This document shows, one piece after another, positions 22,701-35,681 of a stretch of DNA of 64,000 bases. Both the position numbers and the translations under genes were made by a program. Source of the stretch: Linnemannia schmuckeri. Taxonomy: Eukaryota > Mortierellomycota > Mortierellomycetes > Mortierellales > Mortierellaceae. The stretch lies in assembly GCA_029449235.1 (NCBI GenBank), contig JANATG010000005.1, forward strand, positions 248,001 through 312,000. The letters are read 5' to 3'. Position 1 is the stretch's first letter, and each line of letters starts with the position of its first letter. A model generated the notes under the pieces. The model saw only the letters and a program-made list of their open reading frames with translations, made no database searches and was not told where the DNA came from.

Positions 22701-25700
22701 GGAGGTAAGGGAGAAAAAAGAACTATTGATTTTTAACACAGACGCCTAAAAAATAACAGGCCAAACGTCCAGAAGAAAAAAAGGCAAACGAAACACAAAT
22801 AAACGATGGAGGAGAGAAGAAAGGAGGAAAGGAAGGAAAGGGAGGGAGGGAATGGGAGGGAAAGAGAGGGAAGAAAGAGAAGGGTAGGACAAGCAAGCGA
22901 AAGAAGGGTCAAACGATAATCATCAGAATGGAGTGGACTCCACGATCGGGCTCAAGCGATTTTTTTTCTGTGGGACCTTGCTATTTTTCTTTTTTTTGCT
23001 TTCCAAGTTTGTGCGACAAAAGGCGACATGAAAATGGTTTTTTATAGTTGACCCTTTATCTGACATGTTTATGTCGCTGTCTATTTTCTATCGTATTTTT
23101 GAATAGGCGGAGGAAAAGAAAGGAGAGGAGAGAAGGGAAGGGAAAGGAGGGGATGGACGACTGGATTTGATTCTTCTTGTATTGTTCCCTGGTGATTCTT
23201 TACAGACTTGTGGAACAACGATGGTCGACGAACACCAAGACCGGTACTACAAAAAGAGAGAATAGAAAAGAATAACACAGAGTGCAATGGGCCGAATGGA
23301 CGAATAAACATATAGTGTTAACCCTAACAATGACCCCCACTCTTCCCTTTCCCTCCTTCCTTTTTGTCTTATTTTCAATTGCATTCATACCATTACTGAA
23401 AAAACGCAATCAAGTCCTCTAGTCGCTGTTCTCTCTACAAGTGTGTGTGTATCTCCTCTTTTTACGACATCACTGCTTTGTCATGAGAAAGGAGCAGTGG
23501 GCGTAAAAGGAACACACCTCAGGATCGAATAACAAAAAGTTTGGCCTGGTTGTAAAAAAAGCGAGATGTGCACGGACCACAGGCCATTCAACAGCGAAGC
23601 TGGCTCATTTTTTGAATATTTAGTCGTTATTTTGCACCTAAAAAAGTGAACGTTAGCTTCAAAGCAATGAGTGGGAGAGTTCCCAGTCAGCTTTCTCTTT
23701 TCTCTGCACGCTTCTATAGTACATAATAACTTATTAAAGGAGCATGCAAAGGATTGTATGCGTCGCCAAATCTCGAGGATGCATGATGTGGTATATAATA
23801 TCATACATTCGAGACGCGGCAGAACAAAAAACCGGCCTTCTCGATAAAAAAAGTAGTGGTGTGAACCACATCACGAGAAAAGGAAAGGTAAGGAGCCACA
23901 GGTGTTCAAAACAAACAGAATTGGGCAAGGTTTGCAAACAAAAAGAGAAAAGAGGGCCAGCTCACCTCCTTGGGATGAAGCGCCTTGTCGACTCTCTCGC
24001 TCGGCGAGGGAATGCGCACCTGAATTTAAGGATGGAAAGGAAAATCTTGGCCGCAAATCAATGTAACATCAACAGAGCGGTGATCCTACCAATCTTAGTA
24101 CCTTATGTGCCTTCTTCTTTCCCGCTACTACTTTCTGCCTCCCCCCTCCCTCCCTCTCTCTCTCTCTTCAATATCCTATACACCGAGAGAAGAGAAAAGA
24201 GAGGACAAGAGAAAATGCAAAAGGAAGCTGGCCTTCACTAATATAATCTGTTGTGTTCATGCGAGCAAAGATTCAAGATGCATGATAAGAGACGTCGCGA
24301 GATCGAGACGTTGTTAGCGCAAAGAGGCAAGTGCAACCAAACGATGAAATACTTCACACAGCGGCCTATCAAACTAGCCTATGTGGCCGTCATCTCATTC
24401 TCCCCTTCACGCGCACCGACTCTCTCTCTATCTCTCTCTCCCTCTCTCTCTCATCTCACTTGCTATTACACTTTTCTTTTGTGAGGGGAGACAGTAGAGA
24501 GTCGAATGAATATGGCCACAAGCAGCGAGCATGTTGATGTGGGGAGAGGAACAATACCCTTGTCTTTTCCTTCCAAAACAGCCCTGTTCCTCACTCTGTG
24601 GTACTCCCAAGGACCCTTCGCAATTTGAAAGGGTCAATCAGAATGTGCTCTTATGCAGTCATCCTTTTCTCGTCTCCCTTCCCTCCTTCTGTCCCTTGAG
24701 AATTGCCATGCAAGTAAAAAGTGAGAAAATGAGCTAAAGTGCGAACACGAGGGAAAGCCCGGGCTTCCGGTGTGACAAATAGAAGATCCATCCCAACTCG
24801 CTTATTTTTGCATCAGCACTTTTTGTTTACGGAGAAGAAGCCGCTTATTTTTCAATATGATAAAGGAACATGCTCTTGGACCTTGAAAAAAGGAAGGGAA
24901 GAAGAGGACTATCCCTGACCCGCTGCGCATGATTGGCAATAAATGCTACGTCAAACAAATTGGCCGTCGAAGAAGAGGAAAGAAGGAAAAGGGACCACTG
25001 AGCATTTGCTGTCAAGTCCGTACAAAAAGCAACGTTTTTCAAAAACACGTACCGAGCTTGTTTGAACAAGATCTAGTCACCATTTTTTTCTCCCTCAAAA
25101 TATATATGACCTCTCTGTGAGATATGTGCTACATTGCATGCCTGCGACAAGGGTTTTACTCGCACAAAAGAATGTGATGAAAAAAAGAGACTTGTCGACC
25201 TGTCCACCTGTAGTTCCTTGGAAGTGAGATAAAAAGGCTGCACTTTCCCTTATCTGTTTATGCTTTGTTGTCTTTTTGTTCAATTCCTTCCAGTCATTCA
25301 CAGTATTTCCTTCAATCACTTTATGTTCAGCTATCTTTTGTGTCTTCTTTTCTATACATTTTTTCCCTAATCGCCTATATCCTACCACAATCAACTGACT
25401 CCGCACTTCACCTACCTACGTTAAGCGTTTCAAGTATGTTATTGTGACTCCCTACTATGTGCTCCAACGGAATAGCGGTTGGTTTTCTTCCTGTCTCCTT
25501 TTCTCTTCCTTCATGGCCCTTGATGGCTTTGTCTCCTACGAGGTTAGTCTTGTTCCTAGTCACGACGACGATGACGATAATTTGACTTCAGCTTACATTT
25601 CGTTGTTGTACCCCTTCTTTTTTTTTTTTTCGTCATCACCTTCTTCTTTCTCTTCTTTTGTTGCTTCGACTGTTTGTTTTTGTCTCCTTTCTCTTGGCGT

Positions 25701-26130
25701 CCTTTTCTTGACGTCTTTTTTTATTGTCTCCCTCTCGCCATAATTATTGTCGTCATTTTTTTTTTTTTTTGCGCTCTTGCTTAGATAACAAAAAAAATGG
25801 CAGTTACGCATACTTTTTCCTTTGGCATTTTTTGTGCGACTGGAATGCTTACTTGAGCTTGGGTTGATGAGAAAGAAACAAAATGTGAGACTTTTATGAC
25901 TGATCAGAGATGATGGCCCACGAAATAAGACAGAACGCGTATTGGTGGCGCAGACCTAGAGGCGGAGCTAGCAACAAGAAGGGGAAAAAAAAGATGAGAG
26001 AGGGCGATGCCCTATCTCTTCCTAGACGGACATTTACTTATCTCATGTCCCTTGCTAGCCCTCATTTGCTTGATCAATCAATGGCGACAATTGTTTACGG
26101 TCGCTGTCGAAAGTAATCTATCTTCCTTCC
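22701..26130. other. gene-free region, centre, with purine-rich tracts
   Basis: No gene is recognised on either strand. The plus strand is purine-rich in blocks, most strikingly 22800-22915 (ggagagaagaaaggagg-type sequence) and 23105-23155. It shifts to pyrimidine-rich near 24100-24480 and again from about 25260. Open frames are short and of biased composition. Confidence 0.55.
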
Positions 26131-28823
26131 TTTGTTTTCTTTCCTTCCTTCCCTTCCATCCAAGTGAGGCTCCCTTTCTGCCGTTATAACTGATCCCTAC
26201 ATGTTTGTAACCTAGCCCTTTCTCCCAGCTTCATCTCCATTTCTATTTCAATCCCAACCTCTCGTTCACGTTCCCTCTCCCTCATACACACATGCACTCG
26301 CAATTTCATTCTTTCTCTTTCTTATTTTCCCTCTCTGTCTCGTTTTCTCGTTTGTTTTTTATTCAACTCTTCCTGCTTACCTCCTTTTTCACCTTTTGTT
26401 GTGGTGACTCTCTTTCGTCTGTCGGCCGGTTTCCCTCCTCTCTCTGCCCTGTTTACACTTTGCCTATTTAGGCTCGCCCTCCTCGTGCACTAGAGCGAGG
26501 TCCCTGCGTTCGGCAGGACCGGCTTTAAACTTGATTTTTTCCTTCTGAGAGGACAGTACCTGCATGGCAGTAAAGGTACACATTCCACCCTATCAAATCA
26601 TACATACATACATATCTTTTACCGCCTATACGTGCCTATTTTATTCCTTTTTCTTGCTGTTATTTTTCTTTGCCTGCAGAGCTGCTCCTTCAGTTGACCC
26701 ATCTCCCCACCCCCTCTCTTTTCCTTTTTTTATTGCTGATCGTTTTGTTTTTTATTTCTTCTCGAAATTACCTGTTGTGTTCCAGATTATTAGCAGCATT
26801 ATTAGAGGGCGAGAAAACATTAGCCATGAACTAGCAGAAGCTGTGTCTTGCGAAGAGGATAAATCATATATGTTTTACTACCGCTTTCTACAACGGAATC
26901 CTTATTTCCTCGCCCATTTCTTCGTTTCTCTTTTGTTCGTCCCCTTTTATCTCCCCTGCTTTCAGTTTATTGCTATTTCTCGCACCCTTTTTTCTTTGTG
27001 CGCTTCCTTCCAAGTCTAGCCCCCTTCTCCTCCCCTTCACCAATAATAACATCGCAACAACATTAACAACGATATCGCCCCAATACTATCAGAATGACCT
27101 TATCTCATTATCGAAGACAATGGCCTTTTTGTTGATTTTGGCCTCCGTTATTTTCTAACACCACATCCCTCTCAATCCCTTGTTGAAATGATAGCACTTT
27201 CATACTTTCATTAATTCTTTTCCACGATCGCATACCAACACCCGTACTACCATTGCAATTGACAACAGCGACAACAAAAAAGAAACCATCCCTTCATTTT
27301 CTCTTTCTTCAAACGACGACATCAACTGCAATTTGCCGCAGGGAAGAAGAGCAACCACGGCCAAAAAAAATCATACCTCATTACGCGGCATAGCATCAGG
27401 TAAAGGGGAGACAGTTGTTCAATATCAATAACTACAGCACCTTCAACAGCAAATCAGCATTCTCAACAGAATAGCTAACAATTGATTGTCCGTCCGTCTG
27501 TCCATCTTAACACCTACCGACTAGTCACTCCCAGCATCTCCTCTCTCGCTGTCCTTCCCTGTCTTTCTCTCCCTTTCCTGCCTTTTCCTTACTCTTTTTC
27601 AGGACTTTTTACTTTACACCTTTGTCTCCTTACGATTCTGCTAACAGTGAAAACGCGCTTTATTTCTTTGCTACCCCCGATCCCCTGACTACATTTCGTC
27701 CTACTACTACAAAGTCGACCATTGAACACATCTTATTTTTTCCTCATCCACATCCACATACAAAAAGAGAGCTACCTACACCAATCGCTTCAAGTTTTCT
27801 TCTCACTCGATTCAGCTTTTCTGTATTTTTTTTCCCGCTTTCTTGCTGCTATCTTTTGTCATTCTGCGTTCTGCTTTGTGCGTATCTCTTTCTTCCTCTC
27901 TCCTTTTTCTCCTGATTGCCACCCGTTTCTATCTTTGTTCGTTCTCTCTCTTCTCTTTCTTTTTCTGTTCTCAACTTCCCCTCTTTCTCAATCTTTCGTT
28001 CTTTTCCTTTTCGTTCTGTTGCGTTATATTCAGTTCTTTATTGACTTATTTACCCTGAGCGGAAAAGGAACTACAAACACACACCAACGCACACATCACA
28101 ACAAGAAAAAAGGGGGGATCCATAGTTAGCTACCCAAATCTCTCTCCCTCACTCTTTCTTTCCATTCTCTTTTTCTTGTATACTATACACACCTTCTCCT
28201 CTTGTACTTGCAATTCAGTCCATTACACTCAGTTATTCACTCATATTTAGTCATTCAATCTTTACAATTCTATTGCCCAGCCATTCAATTCAAATAACAC
28301 TCTATTCAACAAACCAACTCAACATAACAGCAAGCACGCCTCACAACAAAAATTCACATAAACAATACAGCCAGGCCGCATATAAATACCGACGTTCCAC
28401 TCTGTTTCCCTTCATTGTTTTCTCTTCTCTTTTTCTTCTGACTTCTTTGATTCCTCGCTCACACTTGCTTGCCAAACTCTCGATTCTTTCATATCTGTTT
28501 ACCACCTCTTTTTGGTGTTTCTCTTATCGCCACTCAGCAAACAACGTTTCGGCTCCACACATACACACCTACCCTCCACTCTTATTTCAATTCTATTACT
28601 CCGCACAAATCGACACCTTCCTCCTCCACCTCCACCTCCACTTGACCCTCAACTCAATTCGACGTTTTGACAAGTACCAACGCGCAACTACCTCTCAACA
28701 GCCTTCAATTGCTCTTTATTTTCCCCTCCTCTCTTTGCCTATTCGACTCTCTTTCTCCCTCCTCTTTTTCCTACCTCAATAGCAACAGCAACACAACACA
28801 AGCACACGCACACTACATATAAC
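26131..28823 (+). promoter_or_regulatory. 2.7-kb pyrimidine-rich upstream region of the Ran1-like kinase
   Basis: The plus strand is dominated by C and T right up to the kinase ATG, with CA-rich patches in the last 500 bases. Open frames here encode only S, F, L, P and C-rich chance sequence with no conserved domain. The likely contents are a long promoter and a long 5' leader, possibly with 5' UTR introns. A small GC-rich island that can fold lies at 26471-26524. Confidence 0.45.
26471..26524 (+). other. GC-rich island with two potential stem-loops
   Basis: CTCGC at 26473-26477 can pair with GCGAG at 26495-26499. Just downstream GGTCC (26499-26503) can pair with GGACC (26516-26520), extended by TGC/GCA around a GTTCG loop with one bulged C. 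It stands out from the surrounding C/T-rich DNA. Function is unknown; it could be an RNA element of the leader or chance. Confidence 0.35.
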
Positions 28824-31391
28824 ATGACACCTTCGTTACAACCACACAACTCAGCAAAGCACCCCCCTCAGATCATCCACAATGAATCACTAGTCCTTCA
28901 GGATATGCTTGGAGTGGGTGCATATGGTTCTGTATACAAGGCCTACGATCAGGTCTCGAAACAAATGAGGGCCATCAAGTGCATTCGGACGACAGGACTT
29001 GACAGCCAGCAACGAGTCTTCCAGAGCCACGAAGCCGAACTTCACTCGCTCGTCTCGGGACACCCCAACATTGCAACGTTACACGAGGTGGTCGAGGAGG
29101 ACGATTTCTTTTACATGATCATGGATTGTGGCCTTGAGGGGGATCTCTTCTCAAAGATCACGGAGCGTGGGGGTTATGTCGGCAAGGATCTGGCCATCAA
29201 ATCGATTTTTGGTCAGATCACTAGTGCTGTCATGCATTGCCATTCCAAAGGCGTCTTCCATCGCGATCTCAAGGTAACGTCGATGGGTTTCTGGTTGATT
29301 AGTATGTTCTCCATCATTGGAGTGTCCCAATGGCCTTGTATTTTTCTTTCTATTGTTTATTGCAAGAGCGGCATTGGTTCAGTGGCGCTTGTTCGAGGGG
29401 GAGGATGATGTTCAATTGGGGAAGGGGGAGGGGGTTCAAGAAAAGGAGGAAGTGTAAAACAAATCAATCGGATGGAGAGTGGTGTGGTATGAGTGAGTAT
29501 TTGGTACATTTGTTCCGCCTATTTCATTTGCTGTCCCCCTTCCTCCCTCTCCACCTGCCCTCCCTGTCCCTCCCTTTCACCCCCCCCCCCCCCCCCCCCC
29601 TTTCTTCTTCCTTTCTTCTTGTGTCTTAGCAATGTCTTTGTTCAACTTCAGCCAAAAACCACGCGCGTGAGAGTATTCTGTAAAAAAAAAACAGAAAAAA
29701 GGTTCAAACTGGGTGGTGCATGGGTCAATGGTCGACCGACTTCATTTTTTATTTTTTTGTGTATCGTGGCATGGGCGTTGTTATTGTTTTTTATTTGTCT
29801 GGAAAGAAAACTATCCAAAAGCAGACCATATATAAATAATGCATTGTCTGGATCGCTATCTGGTTCAGGGGGGAAAAGAGGGCGAGAGTGAAAGAGGGTG
29901 AAGGGGAAAGGAGGGAAGGGGAGGCGACACAAAAGGAAACGACATACGCACACACACAGACTGAGGGAAGGGACAGAGAAGGACAATGAGAAAGTAAGAG
30001 GTATACAGAAGACGGATGGACTGACAACACACGGACACACAGACAACAGGTAGGTAAGATTGACAGAGGGAGGGAGGGGGGTGAAAGTGGGAGCGTTTTG
30101 GAGAAATGGTCAATATCTCGCCCTAATGCTGGTGACCAGTCTTTATTATTGTTACTGCTGTCGGCATTGTCTTTGTCTCTTCCTAATTGCCATCGATGAA
30201 GATACACAGTGGCAAATGGCGATAGAGAGAAAAAGGGAGCTGTTCGGCCCGTTTCTTTGCAATTGGCGACATAAATCTAACCCGCATCCGCATATTGTAT
30301 CAACACACGGACACCGTTTTTCCAATTCGTTTACTCATCCCAATTCGCTTTTCTTGTATTCCTAATGGTTGTTCATATTAGCCAGAGAACATCATCATGT
30401 TTGGCGATACTGTCAAGCTCGTGGACTTTGGCCTGGCTACAACTGAACCAATCTCGAGCGACTTTGGTTGTGGGTCCACGTTCTACCTGTCACCAGGTAT
30501 GTTTGTCCTCCGAAAATGGAGAAGAGATACTCTATACTTGTGTTGGATTGCCTGTTGTTGTTTGTTTGTTGTTGGCCTGTTTGCTGTTGGCCTGTTTGCT
30601 GTTGGCCTGTTTGCTGTTGTGTGAGAGGCCACTCTTGTGTTGTCTTTGGCTTTTGTTGTTATTTTACATTTACTTTTTACTATCCTCCCCTTTTTGCCAT
30701 TGCGCTATCCTCATCCGCCCTTTCGTTCTTTGTGTGTCTTGACTGTCTGTGTGTGTGTGTGTGAAAAAAAAGCTGTTTCTCTTGGATTATGCACTCCTTC
30801 CCTCCCTTTTCTCCCTCACTGTTCTTCTCTAACCCGCTGTCTGTCTCTCGTTATTATATTTCCGTGTACCATCGGGATGTTTTTTAACCAATAGAGTGCC
30901 AAGGAGGATATGTCGAACGGGTCACATCGTTCGACAGTGCCGCCAACGATGTCTGGTCGCTAGGTGTGATCCTCATCAACCTTGTATTTGGCCGCAACCC
31001 ATGGAAGCAGGCCTGCCCACGAGATGAAACCTTCTCGGCCTTTGTCCTCAACAACGACTTCTTGCAGACCATTCTGCCCATGTCCGACGAGCTCAACGAA
31101 ATCATAAAATCCGTCTTCTGCCTTAACCCAAGAAAACGCCTGTCCCTGCCTGAGTTTGCAAGACGCGTCCAAGAGTGTAGCTCATTCACCTCGACTGGTG
31201 AGGGCTCTTCTTCCTCCTCCAGAGCCGCTGCTGCTGCCGCCGCTGCAGCTGCAGGCGCCACGGGAGCAGAGACGACGCCGATCCGATTTCACTTTGGCCA
31301 CGATGCATTGCTCTGCAATAGCCGAGACAATAAGGCTCAAAGCCAGGGTCAGGACTCGGGTGTCTGTGTTGAGCTGCATTCTGTGGCATGA
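28824..31391 (+). CDS. Ran1/Pat1-Ksp1-type serine/threonine protein kinase
   Basis: Three exons (28824-29273, 30382-30496, 30895-31391) give 353 aa. The kinase domain spans nearly the whole protein: glycine loop LGVGAYGSVYKA (about 29-40), RAIK with K52, HRDLKPEN (D148), VDFG (D165) and the GCGSTFYLSPECQGG segment typical of the Ran1/Pat1, Ksp1, Vhs1 and Sks1 group. This group couples nutrient state to growth, meiosis or filamentation in yeasts; that role is inferred here. The C-terminus has a serine run and an alanine run (about residues 300-320). Intron 1 (1108 bases) splits the HRDLK and PEN codons and holds a C21 run. Intron 2 (398 bases) holds a 15-base triplication. The gene stands alone, with 10.5 kb upstream and 4.3 kb downstream free of other genes. 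Confidence 0.92.
29580..29600. repeat. C21 run in kinase intron 1
   Basis: Twenty-one consecutive C on the plus strand inside the 1108-base intron; the complementary strand could form a G-quadruplex. Confidence 0.9.
30571..30615 (+). repeat. three perfect 15-base tandem copies in kinase intron 2
   Basis: The unit GTTGGCCTGTTTGCT is repeated at 30571-30585, 30586-30600 and 30601-30615, with a partial copy following. It is intronic, so it has no coding effect. Confidence 0.92.
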
Positions 31392-31968
31392 TGAAGGGGG
31401 TAGCGTCAGCAAAGGCATGGTCGAAAACGTGCTTTTTTTTTTTATCGTGCGTGTGTAGATCACATCCCTCATCTTTGCTCCCGTCTTCATTCCCTCCTGC
31501 TCCTCATCCATCTACCTTTTTGTTTGTGTTATTGTTTCTCTCTCAGAAAGAGAATATTCTCCCTCCCCTTCTCCTCTTTCTACAAGGCAGCTCTTTTTTT
31601 TTTTCAATTGTCTTTTCCCTTTCTTTCCCCTTTGCTATCTTTTCTTTTTCGTGGATACTTGTGCTTCGCAAGTTGTCTTGTGCATATCCATCTCCGTCCT
31701 CTTTTCCTTTTTCTCCCCTTCTTATTATCATTGGCCTTCTGTGGAAACTCTGCAGGACCCGGGCCAAAAAAAATGTTACGCACAAGTAACAACTTCACCC
31801 ACGTATGAACACACAATCAACAAAATCACCATTACATTCACACACAAAAAAAAAACAAAAAAAACAATACTGCAATGCGGATACCTCATTCATTTCCCCC
31901 CCTCTTTCGCCTTCTTTTCAATGCACTGCACTGGCAAAATCTGCTCAACTCTTCTCTCGCTCACCCCC

Positions 31969-31972
<4 letters not shown>

Positions 31973-32000
<28 letters not shown>
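31973..32000. repeat. T28 run
   Basis: An uninterrupted T run in the region downstream of the kinase gene. Confidence 0.85.
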
Positions 32001-32009
<9 letters not shown>

Positions 32010-34101
32010 TGAAGTTTGGAATGACCAAAAAATAACATGTATAGTTTCTTTCACCCTGTCTTTTCTTTTCTACTCACTTTGTTTGTTTGCTTTTCACCCC
32101 TTCTTCCCCTATCTATTGTTTTTCTTCATCCTCTCCCTTTTCTTTTCTTTTCTCCCGCACCATGCTATGCCTTGTTTCCTTGCTTTTCGTTCTCAGCTCA
32201 TCATAGTCATTTTCATTAGGCATTTTCTGTAGTTGTATCATGTATTATACCATAAATAACATTTCTTCCTTTCAATTACACATTCTTTCTAAGCATGCAT
32301 GTGTGAGTTATACGACGGATTAATGATGGCGATAAATTAGATTAGAACCATTAGTGCGGAAGAATAACTGTCTTTGTCACACACAAAAGCGAGGAAACAA
32401 AAGGAGAGAGGGGGGCCAGAACGCGAGCGCGCAGTTATTTAAACTGTGAACAACCGAATTTCCGCGAGTCAAAAAAAAAGGAATCGAGCGGGCTCAGCCT
32501 CAGCCTCAGCCTCTCAGCCTCCCGTCTCGCTGTTTTTGGGCCTTGCTCTTTTTTTATTTGTTGCGTGCGGCTCACTCTCAGTGTATGCGGAGGGACTCGT
32601 TATTTTTCATATTGTCTGTCACGCATTTTTTGCATTTGAGGGCGTTGTTTGGTGCCATTCTTTTGAGAGGGGAGATGGGGGTCCAAAAGGACAGGGTGCC
32701 TGTCCCTCGAACAATAATCGGCACATTTTTTATTTACTTGTAGAAGAGAGAGAGGGAATGGAGGGAGATGGAGGGAAAAAGGGAAATCGATTGGTCCGCA
32801 TCAGGGTCCGCTCGCTTCCTAACCTTCTTCTTTCCCTCGACAGCAGCCATTCGTATTTGTCAGTTTTTTTATTTGTTAGTTTCTCCTATTTGCTGATTTT
32901 TTTTGCATCAGGTTATTATGGAGGTCCCTTTTGTTTTCTCTTTCGTTTTTTTTCTTGCTTTGCTAATCCAACTTCTTTTCTTGGTTGTGCAGGAGAACAC
33001 CTGTTACAATTGGTGTTATGTTGGCCTTTTTTCCCGTAATGATCCTTGAGTGGAGTGAAGTGGATCAGAGAAAAGGGAGCCATGAGAAAAAAAAAAGATA
33101 GCGAGTTGATTTAATGTGTAGGGTACATCAATATACATATGTTAAAAGTTGATTACCATAGCAACAACTCGTTCTATGGATTCAAAAAAAAACTGTTCCT
33201 TTTTTTTCTACATTGCGTTCCAATTGCTTTTATGCTTACACCATCTAATCTCCGAACCTTGAACTTTTGACCCTTACTGGCTGGTGCGCGCCTCGTCCGC
33301 CTCGCTCGCCTCACTTGTTGTGCATCCAAGAGGGATGTATGGATTTACCATCAGTAATTTCTCCTTGTACATTTCTCCGTCGGTTCCACTCGGTAACGTT
33401 TAAGTTCTTGCCCTTTAGCTCACAATGCTCCTCGCAATGCTTGCAATGTATTGGTGTTAATATTTTCAATTGGTTCGATTATCATTTTTTTCATAGAGCT
33501 CATTGAAGAGAATAGAAAACGAGAACAAAAAAAATGGACGCGTAGAAAAAAGTTAACTTCGTAATCATTAAATCCATGCAAAATTTGGCCAATCAATCAT
33601 GTCGTTTTTGAGAGCTAAAAAACTAAATCTACGCTAAAATAACATTTACATGCGCGTAATCTCGTGAAGTTACAAATGTATGTAAACTTCCTCTTTTTTT
33701 TCTACTTCTTGTTTCCATGGAGATTCGCTCCCTTTACGTGAAGGTGAGTAAAACGACTATAAGGTCATATAAAGAAGGCATCTCAATTCAATGATCAATT
33801 GCGACACATTATGAAAAGAGAGATATCTCCTAGGAGGAAAAAAAATAAGGGAGTATAGGGAGGTAGAGTGGTGACGAAGAAGAGAGACGGAAAGAGGTCA
33901 TTTTAGTTGCAACGAGTAACGCGACAATACAAGTTCAGTTAAGCAGCAATTTGCGAAAAAAAAAAGATAAGGGATGGAAGATTACAAGCGAAAAATGAGG
34001 GAGATGGCGAGGCAGGAAAAAAAAAGGTGGAAAGAGAAGGATGAGGAATAGTAGAACGAAATACTCCCTTCTGATCTAGACGTATTTACTTCAAAAAATC
34101 G

Positions 34102-34126
34102 GCTGAGCTGAGCTGAGCTGAGCTGA
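34102..34126. repeat. (GCTGA)5 microsatellite
   Basis: Five perfect copies of GCTGA in intergenic DNA. Confidence 0.95.
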
Positions 34127-35681
34127 AATCGCGAAAACCCCCTTCTCAATATCGAGATTCTACGTTATCATTGTTTTCTGCAAAAACAGTATTAAGGAAA
34201 ATGACCTACAAGCTTGAAAGAATAAGAGAGAAAAAAAAACAGGGAATGAACATTGGGATTGAGTAAAGGAAGAGAAAACAATGGTATAAAAAAAAGCGCA
34301 CAGCAATGCCAGAGACAGGGAAGGAAGTAACTTAAGAGTTGGCATTGGACATCCAAAGAATATAAAAAGTGCGATTTAGAGCTTGTAAAGTGTTTGGAGA
34401 AAAAAGAAACATGGAAAGTAAGAAGAAGGAGGTAGGGCGTAAAGATAAGTCAAGACAATGGAGAAAGGATGTGGTATATCTGGTATATCTTGTTTTTTTT
34501 TTGGCGAATGGACGCGACAATACCAGTTTCTCCGTATGAAAGCACGTACGACTAAGGTGCTTGCACAAACACACATCGTAAACAAAAGTAGAATATTAAA
34601 TGGGAAACCTAAAGAGCAGCAATCTGGGTATAAGGTGAGAGAAACCAGCATGTGTCCTTGGATAGACACTACATAAATATTAGAACTAAATAAACAAAGT
34701 CGAGAAAGCGCGCTATCGCGTGAAAGAAGGAGTGGAAATAACGAGAAAGGAGGAAAAGTAGGGGAGTGTAGAAAATGGGGTGATAGGGATGCGTCTAGAA
34801 AAGTAAATAAACCAATCAGGGGTGTTTTGTTTTTGTTTGTTTGTGTTGCATGGTGTTGCATGGTGTTTAACGAGTCTGGTTTGTGTTTATTGTATTCATC
34901 ACCCATAGTTGTCCATGATGTTGTCTTTTCTTCATCTCTCTCTACCTTGCTTTTATTCTGTCACCATATTGTTGCTTGACTTGACTCCAAAAGAACAAAA
35001 GACTGTCCTCCTTCTAGCCCCCTACAGCATAAGCTGAATGGTAGAACAGGCTTAAGGAGGTGAATTGTTTTTCTTGGAGCACTATTTACGCGTCAATGCG
35101 GGGATGAGGAAAAGAGAGAAAGAAAAGTCAATGAAAATAAATATAATAGCGAAAAACATGACCTAGACAAGCGATCAAACACGCCTCCATGTTTTACACT
35201 TTCTCTTTCATCGAACTAGTGGATGTCTTGATCCAACCGAAAAGTGGGTATCCCTGAATAAAGTGCATAATGCAATTCGAAGAAAGAAACCGACTACAAA
35301 AAAAAGAAAAAAAAAAAAACGCGCTTGTGCCGATTCGACGAAAGTATCTTTTCGTTGACTTTTGTCATTGTTCTTTGTCCTCACTATTTTTAGTCTCTTG
35401 TTCAACCCTTCGTTTTGTTTGTGTGTTAACCCCCCTTTTGTTTCCTTCCTTCTTTCTTTTGACGCTACGGACCTTTCCCGATCTTTTTTCTTTCTCGATT
35501 CCATTCTCCCGTTCGAGGTCATTTAATTACTGAACCATTTCAATTGAACGATGAAGGGTTTCTATAACCTCGTCTTATTCGCTCAAACTAAAGTCCCTTC
35601 CTTTGTCATCTGAGCGAAGGCCTATCGCTTCTTTCTGTTTTATTTTAGTTTTCTTTTCCGCCCCTGAAAAAAAAACGAACA

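Larger units (their letters stand above)
31392..35681. other. 4.3-kb gene-free region between the kinase and the Q-rich regulator
   Basis: Lies between two converging genes. The left 800 bases are C/T-rich on the plus strand with a T28 run near 31973-32000, and probably include the kinase 3' UTR. The longest open frame (32446-33039, plus) is an unconserved F/S/L-rich sequence in C/T-biased DNA. A (CAGCCT)n-like patch lies near 32496-32520 and (GCTGA)5 at 34102-34126. No tRNA, ORF of known family or transposon remnant was recognised. Confidence 0.55.

Noticed and set aside
26564..28782. Chain of open frames of 97-169 aa upstream of the kinase
   Set aside because: All are S/F/L/P-rich readings of C/T-rich DNA, in several frames at once.
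32481..32520. Reverse-strand B-box-like sequence before a T run
   Set aside because: No A box upstream and no cloverleaf; the flank is a (CAGCCT)-like repeat.
32446..33039. 197-aa open frame with hydrophobic stretches that look like membrane spans
   Set aside because: T-rich DNA always reads as F/L/S. No family features and no neighbouring exon support were found.
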